From Dehalococcoidia bacterium UBA2160 (GTDB taxonomy: Bacteria > Chloroflexota > Dehalococcoidia > Lucifugimonadales > UBA1123), in NCBI GenBank assembly GCA_002328865.1, contig DCWO01000099.1:4483-14703 (forward strand): a stretch of 10,221 nt of DNA, in the 5' to 3' direction. Shown piece by piece: positions 1 through 5,420 of the stretch. A model generated the notes under the pieces. That model worked only from the letters and a program-made list of their open reading frames with translations. It was not told where the DNA came from and made no database searches. The number at the start of each line of letters is the position of its first letter. Within the stretch, counting starts at the first letter, position 1. The translations under genes and the position numbers were made by a program.

Positions 1-507
1 CGGTTCGTCTTCGACAACGGCCTCAGGCTCGGTGGCCTCGTCTTCTGCTGCCGGCGCGTCTTCGGCCTCGGCGCGTTCCTCGGCTTCCCGCTCGGTTCGG
101 GCTTCCATTTCAGCCCGTTCCGCGGCGTCGCGCTCTGCTCGGGCCTGGGCCTCCGCCTGCCTTCTAGCCTCTTTTTCCGCCTGTTCTTCCAGAGCCGCCA
201 GGGCTTTCTTGTCCATCTTCATGACGAGATGACGAAGGACGTCCTGCGACGCGTTCAGAGTTCGGTCGAGTTCGACCACACTCTCTGGCCCCATCGTGAA
301 CCGGGCCAAGAAGTAGTTCCCCTCATCGAACCGTTGGATTGGGTAGGCTAGCCTGCGGACGCCCCAATTCTCCTGATGGGTGATCGAGCCGCCTTGGTCG
401 GCAACAAACGTTGAGAATCGATCTACTGTGGCGCTGGCCTCAGCCTCGGTTGCCTCGGGGCTGAGCACCATCACGACTTCGTAGTCGCGTATTCGTTGAA
501 AGGTCAA
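1..507 (-). CDS. rpsF: 30S ribosomal protein S6, 3' end cut by window edge, with long charged C-terminal tail
   Basis: S6 is a small-subunit ribosomal protein that binds 16S rRNA beside S18. The first 100 residues match the family: an RDYEVV first strand at residues 7-12, then WGVRRLAYPI (48-57), the Y-F-L-A-R-F strand (66-70 region) and the final helix ending near LVMKMDK. From about residue 101 the chain becomes an Ala/Glu/Arg-rich, probably coiled-coil tail that turns acidic. It is still open at 169 residues, whereas many S6 proteins end near 95-135. I chose the TTG start at 507 because AGGAG (complement of 514-518) sits 6 bases upstream and it gives the usual short N-terminus. An in-frame ATG at 525 lies upstream of that ribosome site and is less likely. 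In many bacteria rpsF leads an operon with ssb and rpsR, which would lie left of the window. The identity is secure and the true 3' end is unseen. Confidence 0.96.
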   Translation of the reverse strand, partial: MTFQRIRDYEVVMVLSPEATEAEASATVDRFSTFVADQGGSITHQENWGVRRLAYPIQRFDEGNYFLARFTMGPESVVELDRTLNASQDVLRHLVMKMDKKALAALEEQAEKEARRQAEAQARAERDAAERAEMEARTEREAEERAEAEDAPAAEDEATEPEAVVEDEP

Positions 508-543
508 TCCGTTCTCCTGTTGCATACGTGAGAAATCCAGGGA

Positions 544-573
544 ATTATAGCATGGTGAATCGGCGAGCTACAA
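544..573 (-). promoter_or_regulatory. Probable promoter of rpsF
   Basis: On the minus strand there is a perfect TATAAT -10 box (complement of 544-549). A TTGTAG -35-like box (568-573) lies 18 bases upstream and keeps the conserved TTG. Transcription would start near 536, giving a leader of about 30 bases before the TTG start of rpsF. The assignment comes from sequence match only. Confidence 0.6.
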
Positions 574-615
574 CGCGACTGAATCAGGCGTCGCCGCGCT
601 GGCGCTCGGACAGGC

Positions 616-647
616 CCGGATTGATCCGGACGACGCCGCTGTGCGGC
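616..647. repeat. Two small inverted repeats in the rpsF / oxidoreductase intergenic region
   Basis: The 294-base gap between the divergent genes (508-801) holds no convincing gene. It contains CCGGAT-TG-ATCCGG (616-629, 6-base arms) and then GCCGC-TGT-GCGGC (635-647, 5-base arms). The first could be an operator and the second a small hairpin. Neither is followed by a T run, so they are not terminators. Short GC-rich palindromes also arise by chance in this base composition. I found no strong promoter for the rightward gene, although a TAGAAT-like box occurs near 694. Confidence 0.35.
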
Positions 648-801
648 TGGCGGCGTGTCCGACGAGACCAGACCGGCATTGTACCGCGTATTGTAGAATT
701 GCACACGCGGAAGCGGCCTCGAAATGCGGGCCGCGTCATGAGCACAGGCGCGCCATGACGGACTCACGATCCAAACTAACTCGACCTTCAGGGAGACTAA
801 C

Positions 802-1971
802 ATGGCGGTTACTTCGGACGCGGTGATCATCGGCGGGGGCGTGATGGGGTGCGGAATCCAGTTCAATCTGGCAAAACGCGGCATGGCCAACACTCTGCTG
901 TTGGAACGAGATGTTCTGGCCTCGGGCTCGACGAGCCGCTCCCAGGCAATTCTCAGGATGCACTACTCTAACGAGGTCACGGCCAAGATGGCTTTGGAGA
1001 GCCTCAACATCTTCAAGAACTTCGAAGACATCGTCAGCGGCCCGTCGGGTTATGTTAAGACAGGCTACATTATCATCGTCGGAGCGGACGACAGCAAAGC
1101 GATGGCCGAAAACGTCGCGATGCACCAACGAATCGGCATCGACACAAACGTCGTGCGCGAAACCGACGTGCGCGAGATCGCTCCGATGTTGGCCGTGTCC
1201 GAGGGCGAGGCTTTTGCCTACGAACCCCAGTCAGGCTACGCGGACCCGTATTCGGTGACCACCGGATACGCCCATGCCGCCAGGCAGTTGGGCGCAACAA
1301 TTCGGGCCGGGGCGCCGGTGACCGAGATCGAGATCACGGGCAACCGAGTCACGGCAGTGCGAACCGCGGAGGAGCGTATCGAGACGCCCATCGCGGTGGT
1401 GGCCGCCGGTCCGTGGTCGGGACCGCTTCTGGCGACTGTCGGGGTGGACGTTCCGTTGCGTCCCATTCGCCAACAGGTCGTGATGCTTCAACGCTCGAAA
1501 GACGTTGTTGGCGACCACCCAATCATCGGCGACGTGGTGCAGGATCTGTCGGCGCGACCCGACACCGGCGACCTGACGCTGGCCGACAGCTCCGGAGACG
1601 GATCACGGGAGGATCCGGACACTTACAACCAGAGCGTCGACATGTCCGCCGTCGAGAAGACATTCACCAAGCTGGTGGCGCGGGCGCCGGACATGGAGCA
1701 TGCGGTGTTCAAGGGCGGTTGGTCGGGCCTGTTCACTACCACGCCGGACTGGCATCCGATCCTGGACCGCGTAGACGGCATCGACGGCCTCTACTGTGCG
1801 ATCGGATTCAGCGGCCACGGCTTCAAGCTGTCGCCGATGATCGGGATGGCGATGTCAGAGCTCATCACCGAGGGCGAGGGCGTCAGCGTGGACATCTCCA
1901 TGCTGAACCTGAAGCGCTTCGCCGAAGGCAGGCTCATGCGGTCCAGGTACGCGATGCAGGTTCTGGCGTAA
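802..1971 (+). CDS. FAD-dependent oxidoreductase, DAO family (sarcosine oxidase beta / dimethylglycine oxidase-like)
   Basis: This is a 389-residue cytoplasmic flavoenzyme likely to oxidise an amine or amino acid such as a sarcosine-type substrate, giving an imine plus reduced flavin. An N-terminal Rossmann motif GGGVMG (11-16) is followed by the ribose-binding acidic residue E35. The second FAD region VVAAGPWS is at 199-206. Near the C-terminus are TPDWHPILD (314-322) and GFSGHGFKLSP (335-345), typical of the DAO fold and closest in feel to sarcosine oxidase beta subunits. Length is normal for the family and no signal peptide is seen. The ATG has GGGAG 6 bases upstream (791-795). The gene stands alone on its strand and ends 3 bases from the convergent Rid-family gene. 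That neighbour is meaningful, since Rid proteins dispose of imines made by such oxidases. The exact substrate cannot be read from sequence. Confidence 0.9.
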   Translation: MAVTSDAVIIGGGVMGCGIQFNLAKRGMANTLLLERDVLASGSTSRSQAILRMHYSNEVTAKMALESLNIFKNFEDIVSGPSGYVKTGYIIIVGADDSKAMAENVAMHQRIGIDTNVVRETDVREIAPMLAVSEGEAFAYEPQSGYADPYSVTTGYAHAARQLGATIRAGAPVTEIEITGNRVTAVRTAEERIETPIAVVAAGPWSGPLLATVGVDVPLRPIRQQVVMLQRSKDVVGDHPIIGDVVQDLSARPDTGDLTLADSSGDGSREDPDTYNQSVDMSAVEKTFTKLVARAPDMEHAVFKGGWSGLFTTTPDWHPILDRVDGIDGLYCAIGFSGHGFKLSPMIGMAMSELITEGEGVSVDISMLNLKRFAEGRLMRSRYAMQVLA

Positions 1972-1982
1972 GACTCAGTCTT
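1970..1982. repeat. 13-base palindrome spanning two convergent stop codons
   Basis: AAGACT-C-AGTCTT overlaps the TAA of the oxidoreductase and contains the TGA of the convergent Rid gene. With a one-base centre it cannot form a normal RNA hairpin, and no T tract follows on either strand. Its role, if any, is unknown. Confidence 0.4.
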
Positions 1983-2442
1983 CGACCTCGATGATCGCCT
2001 CGATCTCGACCGGTATGCCGTTGGGCAAGCCCGCCATGCCGACCGCCGAGCGCGCGTGCCGGCCCTTGTCGCCGAAGACCTCGACCAAGAGATCGGAGCA
2101 TCCGTTGGCCACGGCGGGCTGTCCCTTGAAGTCCGGGGCGCTGTTGACCATGGACAGCAGTTTGACGACCTGCTTGACTCGGTCGAGGTCGCCGAGAACG
2201 CCCTTGATTCGGGCCAGGATGTTGATGCCGACTAACCTGGCCGCCTCGTATCCCTCTTCCGCGGTCATGTCGTCGCCGACCTTGCCGATGGGCGTCGTGC
2301 CGTCGGCCCGCGCCGCGGGCCCCAGGCCGGATAGGTACAGCAGGTTCCCGGTGCGGACCGCCGGCACGTAGTTGGCGACCGGCGACGGCGTCGGAGGCAG
2401 TTCGATTCCCATGCTGGCCAGCTTGTCATCGATTTCAGACAT
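1975..2442 (-). CDS. Rid-family (RidA/YjgF/YER057c/UK114) protein, long-type
   Basis: Rid proteins are small trimeric enzymes. The RidA members hydrolyse reactive enamine/imine intermediates released by PLP enzymes and flavin amine oxidases. This one has 155 residues, in the size range of the longer Rid subgroup rather than the roughly 130 of classical RidA. Visible family features are the NLLYLSGLGP strand (33-42), the helix carrying GYEAARLVGINILA (64-77), and HARSAVG (129-135), whose R131 corresponds to the carboxylate-binding Arg of RidA. VEIEAI (145-150) includes E148. The ATG at 2442 was chosen because GAGAGGTG lies just upstream (spacing about 6 from GAGG) and the protein starts like relatives. 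An upstream in-frame extension to 2622 would run through the promoter of the divergent VOC gene and is rejected. Whether this subgroup has imine deaminase activity is not certain. Confidence 0.88.
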   Translation of the reverse strand: MSEIDDKLASMGIELPPTPSPVANYVPAVRTGNLLYLSGLGPAARADGTTPIGKVGDDMTAEEGYEAARLVGINILARIKGVLGDLDRVKQVVKLLSMVNSAPDFKGQPAVANGCSDLLVEVFGDKGRHARSAVGMAGLPNGIPVEIEAIIEVED

Positions 2443-2466
2443 GCAACACCTCTCGATTCGAGCATC

Positions 2467-2483
2467 GGCCGCATGATGCGGCC
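2467..2483. promoter_or_regulatory. 17-base palindrome, candidate operator in the Rid-gene leader
   Basis: GGCCGCAT-G-ATGCGGCC has 8-base perfect arms and one central base. It lies between the Rid gene start (2442) and a TAGAAT -10-like box on the minus strand (complement of 2490-2495), about where transcription would begin. A related GCATCGG word occurs at both 2463 and 2499. This placement suits a dimeric repressor site. No regulator is visible in the window. Confidence 0.4.
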
Positions 2484-2489
2484 CGTCGC

Positions 2490-2495
2490 ATTCTA
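2490..2495 (-). promoter_or_regulatory. Possible -10 box for the Rid-family gene
   Basis: TAGAAT (complement of 2490-2495, 5 of 6 consensus bases) would start transcription near 2483, about 40 bases before the ATG. I see no good -35 box at the right distance, so this is a weak call. Confidence 0.3.
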
Positions 2496-2510
2496 GTGCA
2501 TCGGACGGCA

Positions 2511-2540
2511 TTATCACACCGCGCGAGACCCTGGTATGAT
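2511..2540 (+). promoter_or_regulatory. Probable promoter of the VOC-family gene
   Basis: TTATCA (2511-2516) and TATGAT (2535-2540) are separated by 18 bases. They match the sigma-70 consensus at 4 and 5 of 6 positions. Transcription would start near 2547, giving a leader of about 35 bases before the ATG at 2582. Confidence 0.5.
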
Positions 2541-2581
2541 GTCGCCACCCTCGCAAGAACACTGACCATCGGAGGTTCACA

Positions 2582-2977
2582 ATGGCGGAGCGAGACGCGT
2601 CAATCCGGCTTACGGGCATCAACCACCTGACTTACACCGTCAAGGACAAGGACCGCGCACTGCGATTCTGGGAGGACGTGCTGGGAGTCAAGCAGATTCC
2701 GAGCCAGGTCGAAGCCACGCACCTGTATTGGCTGCAACTCCCCAGCGGCGCGATGGTTCACCTCGTCGAGCATGAAGACGCGCCTTCGATGCCGTCGCAT
2801 CACGGCGCCTTCGAGGTCGACGATATCGACGCGGCTTTCGCCCACATTCGCGGGAAAGGCATCGAAACCTCCGAGATCACGACGCGCGGAGACGGCCAAC
2901 AAGAGTTCAAATTCGACGACACCGAAGGCAATCGAATCGAGATATGCACCAAGTCCGGCTTCGGTGTTCTTGTGTGA
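2582..2977 (+). CDS. VOC / glyoxalase-fold protein, probable metal-dependent enzyme
   Basis: This is a 131-residue single-chain member of the vicinal oxygen chelate superfamily (glyoxalase I, fosfomycin resistance proteins, extradiol dioxygenases). Two beta-alpha-beta-beta-beta modules are visible. The first opens with INHLTYTV (13-20) and the second with HHGAFEVDDID (73-83). Residues in the usual metal-ligand positions are H15, H60 or E63, H74 and E120 in NRIEI. The family body RALRFWEDVLGV (25-36) is typical. GGAGG at 2571-2575 lies 6 bases before the ATG. It is transcribed away from the Rid gene and followed by a 12-base palindrome, GCGGTCGACCGC (2979-2990), with no T run. Its substrate cannot be told from sequence; lactoylglutathione lyase is only one possibility. 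Confidence 0.88.
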   Translation: MAERDASIRLTGINHLTYTVKDKDRALRFWEDVLGVKQIPSQVEATHLYWLQLPSGAMVHLVEHEDAPSMPSHHGAFEVDDIDAAFAHIRGKGIETSEITTRGDGQQEFKFDDTEGNRIEICTKSGFGVLV

Positions 2978-3070
2978 GGCGGTCGACCGCAACGAACAAC
3001 CGAAATCTGCAACAGACGAGGGTGATTCTGGCCTTCTCGACCTCGACGAGGTACGGACGTAGGGCTGGTA

Positions 3071-3076
3071 TACAAT
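3071..3076 (+). promoter_or_regulatory. Possible -10 box upstream of rnhA
   Basis: TACAAT (within TATACAAT) lies about 37 bases before the TTG start of rnhA. The stretch around it is unusually AT-rich for this window. A TCGACG box at 3043-3048 is too far away (22 bases) to be a good -35 partner, so this is tentative. Confidence 0.3.
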
Positions 3077-3112
3077 ATTCTTCATGATGTTGACGAAACG
3101 GGGCGCGATCCC

Positions 3113-3607
3113 TTGGCAGCGGTGACGATATACACGGACGGCGCGTGCACCGGCAACCCCGGGCCCGGCGGGTACGGGACGTACATGATCTTCGGCGGTC
3201 ACAAGAAAGACCTCAGCGGCGGCTACCGTCGGACGACCAACAACCGCATGGAGCTGATGGCGGTGATAGAGGGGCTCAAAGCGCTCAAAGAGCGTTGCGA
3301 AGTGACGTTGTACAGCGACTCGAAGTACGTCGTCGACGCGATAAACCTGGGCTGGGCCAAGCGCTGGAAATCCAGGGGATGGAAACGGGGCAAGAACGAG
3401 AAGGCCCTCAACCCCGACCTGTGGGACGAGCTGCTGACCCAACTCAGCCGCCACGACATCGAGACCAAGTGGGTCCGGGGCCACGCGGGCAACGAGGGCA
3501 ACGAGCGAGCCGACAGGTTGGCGGTCGCCGCCGCGCATGGCGAAGACCTGGCGATCGACACGGGTTACGAGGGCGGCGCGCTCGCTTCGGGAAATCGAAT
3601 GCTCTGA
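3113..3607 (+). CDS. rnhA: Ribonuclease HI
   Basis: RNase HI cuts the RNA strand of RNA-DNA hybrids, removing primers and R-loops. The 164-residue protein has the complete catalytic set: D9 in YTDGAC, E47 in NNRMELMA, D69 in YSDSKYV and D134 in NERADRLA, with the flexible-loop His at 124 (VRGHAGN). The basic protrusion rich in W, K and R (81-92, WAKRWKSRGWKR) that grips hybrid substrate is present, as in E. coli RNase HI. The TTG start at 3113 is favoured because GGGG (3100-3103) lies 9 bases upstream. A GTG at 3122 would also keep D9 but is poorly spaced. The last 20 or so residues form a short extra tail after the family core. It heads a same-strand run toward moaC (91-base gap). Confidence 0.96.
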   Translation: MAAVTIYTDGACTGNPGPGGYGTYMIFGGHKKDLSGGYRRTTNNRMELMAVIEGLKALKERCEVTLYSDSKYVVDAINLGWAKRWKSRGWKRGKNEKALNPDLWDELLTQLSRHDIETKWVRGHAGNEGNERADRLAVAAAHGEDLAIDTGYEGGALASGNRML

Positions 3608-3698
3608 CGACCGGCGGAGATGAGGAGTGACGTCGCGGCGCACATTCGGTTCGAGATCTCCCGGCGTCGCCACAGCACTGGAGCAAGGATAGACCGTC

Positions 3699-4199
3699 AT
3701 GGCAGACACCAACAGCGAGAACAATCCCGCGCTGACTCACGTCGATGAGAGCGGCAAGGCTCAAATGGTCGATGTTGGGCAGAAGCCGGACACCGACCGC
3801 GAGGCCATCGCGCGCGGCGCGGTAACGATGCAGCCCGCGACATTGGCCCTCATCGAGTCCAACGGCTTCAAGAAGGGTGATGTGCTGGGCGTGGCACGCC
3901 TGGCCGGGATCATGGGCGCCAAGCGCACCTCCGATCTCATCCCCCTCTGCCATCCGCTTCCCCTCACCAATGTGTCGGTCGAGTTCGAATTGGACTCCGA
4001 CAGGAACTCGGTGGACATCACAGCCACTGCCAGCACCACCGCGAAGACCGGGGTCGAGATGGAGGCGATGACCGCCGTCAGCATCGCGGCTCTGACCGTC
4101 TACGACATGTGCAAGGCGGTGGACCGCGGCATGCGGATCGAGGCCGTCCGGCTCGTGCGTAAATCAGGCGGCAGGAGCGGGCTGATCGAGCTCGAATAA
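3699..4199 (+). CDS. moaC: Cyclic pyranopterin monophosphate synthase (MoaC)
   Basis: MoaC acts with the radical-SAM enzyme MoaA in the first step of molybdenum cofactor synthesis, turning the MoaA product 3',8-cyclo-7,8-dihydro-GTP into cyclic pyranopterin monophosphate. The 166-residue length is normal. Family signatures are LTHVD (12-16), MVDV (23-26), the KRTSDLIPLCHPLPLT block (75-90), TGVEMEAMTAVS (117-128), YDMCKA (135-140, holding catalytic D136 and K139) and RLVRKSGGRSG (151-161). AAGGA at 3685-3689 lies 9 bases before the ATG. No other molybdenum cofactor gene is in the window, so its pathway partners must be elsewhere. It sits between rnhA and a PLP enzyme gene that begins 48 bases later. 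Confidence 0.97.
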   Translation: MADTNSENNPALTHVDESGKAQMVDVGQKPDTDREAIARGAVTMQPATLALIESNGFKKGDVLGVARLAGIMGAKRTSDLIPLCHPLPLTNVSVEFELDSDRNSVDITATASTTAKTGVEMEAMTAVSIAALTVYDMCKAVDRGMRIEAVRLVRKSGGRSGLIELE

Positions 4200-4247
4200 G
4201 GGCGCGACCCGCAGAACTCCCAGACGAAATTCCCTGGACGGCGAACC

Positions 4248-5420
4248 ATGCGATCGATTGAGTCTATATGCGCGACAGCCGGCGAGGACGTGCCGTCCGA
4301 CACGCGACCGCTGACGGCGCCGATCTACCAGAACTCCGTCTTCGAGGTCGACAGCCTCGAACAGATCGACGCGATCTACCGCGGCGCTACCGATGGATAT
4401 CTGTATTCCAGGGAATTCAATCCCAACGTGATGATCCTCGAGGACGTGATGGCGCAGCTCGAAGGCGGCGACGACGCGGTGGCGTTCTCATCCGGCATGG
4501 CGGCGATTGGCGGCACGTTGCTGTCGTTGGTCAAGGCGGGAGACCGCATCGTGGCCGGTTCGGATCTGTACGGCGGGACGAACGTGCTGCTGCGACAGCA
4601 CCTCAGCAGACTCGGCGTCGAAACCGAATTCGTCGATTTCTGCGATCTGACGGCCGTCAGACGCGCGTTTGACGATCAACCCGAGCTGGCCCTGATCGAG
4701 TCCATAACTAACCCGCTGCTCCGAATGCCCGACATCAAGGCGATAAGCAAGATTGCCGCAATGCCGGGCGTGAGGATCGTCGTGGACAACACGTTGGCCA
4801 CGCCATTGCTCATGAGACCGTTGCGCCTCGGCGCGGACGTGGTTCTGCACAGCACGACGAAGAGCCTGGGCGGACACTCGGACGTGACGGGCGGCGTCGC
4901 GGTCGCAAACTTCGATCTCACGATGGACATCCATCAGTCGGCCCGAGTCTGGGGCTCGGTTCCGGACCCGTTCGCCGCTTGGCTCACTGTGCGGGGGATT
5001 CGTACCCTTCCGCTGAGAGTGGATCGGGCTTGTGAGAACGCCATGGCGGTCGCCCAGTTTCTCTCCGCGCGACCTGAGGTCAGCCAGGCGCACTACCCGG
5101 GCCTGCCCGACCATCCACAGCATAAGCTGGCGCGCAAGACCCTCGGCGGACGGTTCGGCTGGATGATCTCGTTCGATCTGGCCGGCGGCCTGCAAGCAGC
5201 CTCGTCCTTCGTCAAAGCTCTCGAGATGATCAAGCTGGCCCCGAGCCTGGGCGAGACCCGGACGACGATATCGCACCCGGCCAAGACCTCCCACCGTTCG
5301 TTGTCGCCGGAGGAGCGGGTCGAGCTCGGAATTGGCGACGGCCTCATACGAATGTCGTGCGGCATAGAGTCGGCGGCTGACATCGTTGCGGATATCGAAC
5401 AGGCTCTGAGGAAGACATGA
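4248..5420 (+). CDS. Cys/Met-metabolism PLP-dependent enzyme (cystathionine gamma-synthase / gamma-lyase type)
   Basis: This 390-residue, full-length member of the trans-sulfuration family uses pyridoxal phosphate to make or break C-S bonds in cysteine and methionine metabolism. The PLP lysine is K205 in STTKSLGGHSD (202-212) and D180 in VVDNTLATP pairs with the pyridine nitrogen. The neighbour-subunit phosphate motif YSREFNPN is at 53-60. S81-S82-G83-M84 form the phosphate cup, and R368 in GLIRMSCGIE is the substrate-carboxylate Arg. Where methionine gamma-lyase has a catalytic Cys, this protein has LYGGT (107-111), which argues against that activity. Synthase versus lyase cannot be settled from sequence. 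The ribosome site before the ATG is weak (GGA near 4236). Its TGA overlaps the ATG of the next gene (ATGA), a sign of coupled translation. Confidence 0.92.
   Translation: MRSIESICATAGEDVPSDTRPLTAPIYQNSVFEVDSLEQIDAIYRGATDGYLYSREFNPNVMILEDVMAQLEGGDDAVAFSSGMAAIGGTLLSLVKAGDRIVAGSDLYGGTNVLLRQHLSRLGVETEFVDFCDLTAVRRAFDDQPELALIESITNPLLRMPDIKAISKIAAMPGVRIVVDNTLATPLLMRPLRLGADVVLHSTTKSLGGHSDVTGGVAVANFDLTMDIHQSARVWGSVPDPFAAWLTVRGIRTLPLRVDRACENAMAVAQFLSARPEVSQAHYPGLPDHPQHKLARKTLGGRFGWMISFDLAGGLQAASSFVKALEMIKLAPSLGETRTTISHPAKTSHRSLSPEERVELGIGDGLIRMSCGIESAADIVADIEQALRKT

Noticed and set aside
32..232. Ser/Ala-rich plus-strand frame at the left edge
   Set aside because: It is the complement of the repetitive Glu/Arg codons in the S6 tail.
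2979..2990. GCGGTCGACCGC palindrome after the VOC gene as a terminator
   Set aside because: There is no loop and no T tract; a 12-base palindrome alone is not a terminator.
3627..3692. Possible 21-residue leader peptide (GTG start) between rnhA and moaC
   Set aside because: A GGAG lies 7 bases upstream, but the peptide has no recognisable character and nothing suggests attenuation.
2600..3724. Long minus-strand open frame (374 codons)
   Set aside because: It lies antisense to the well-supported VOC and rnhA genes and shows no family pattern; high GC keeps such frames open.
4248..5420. Methionine gamma-lyase as the identity of the PLP enzyme
   Set aside because: The catalytic Cys of that enzyme is replaced by Gly in LYGGT, so only the broader family name is supported.
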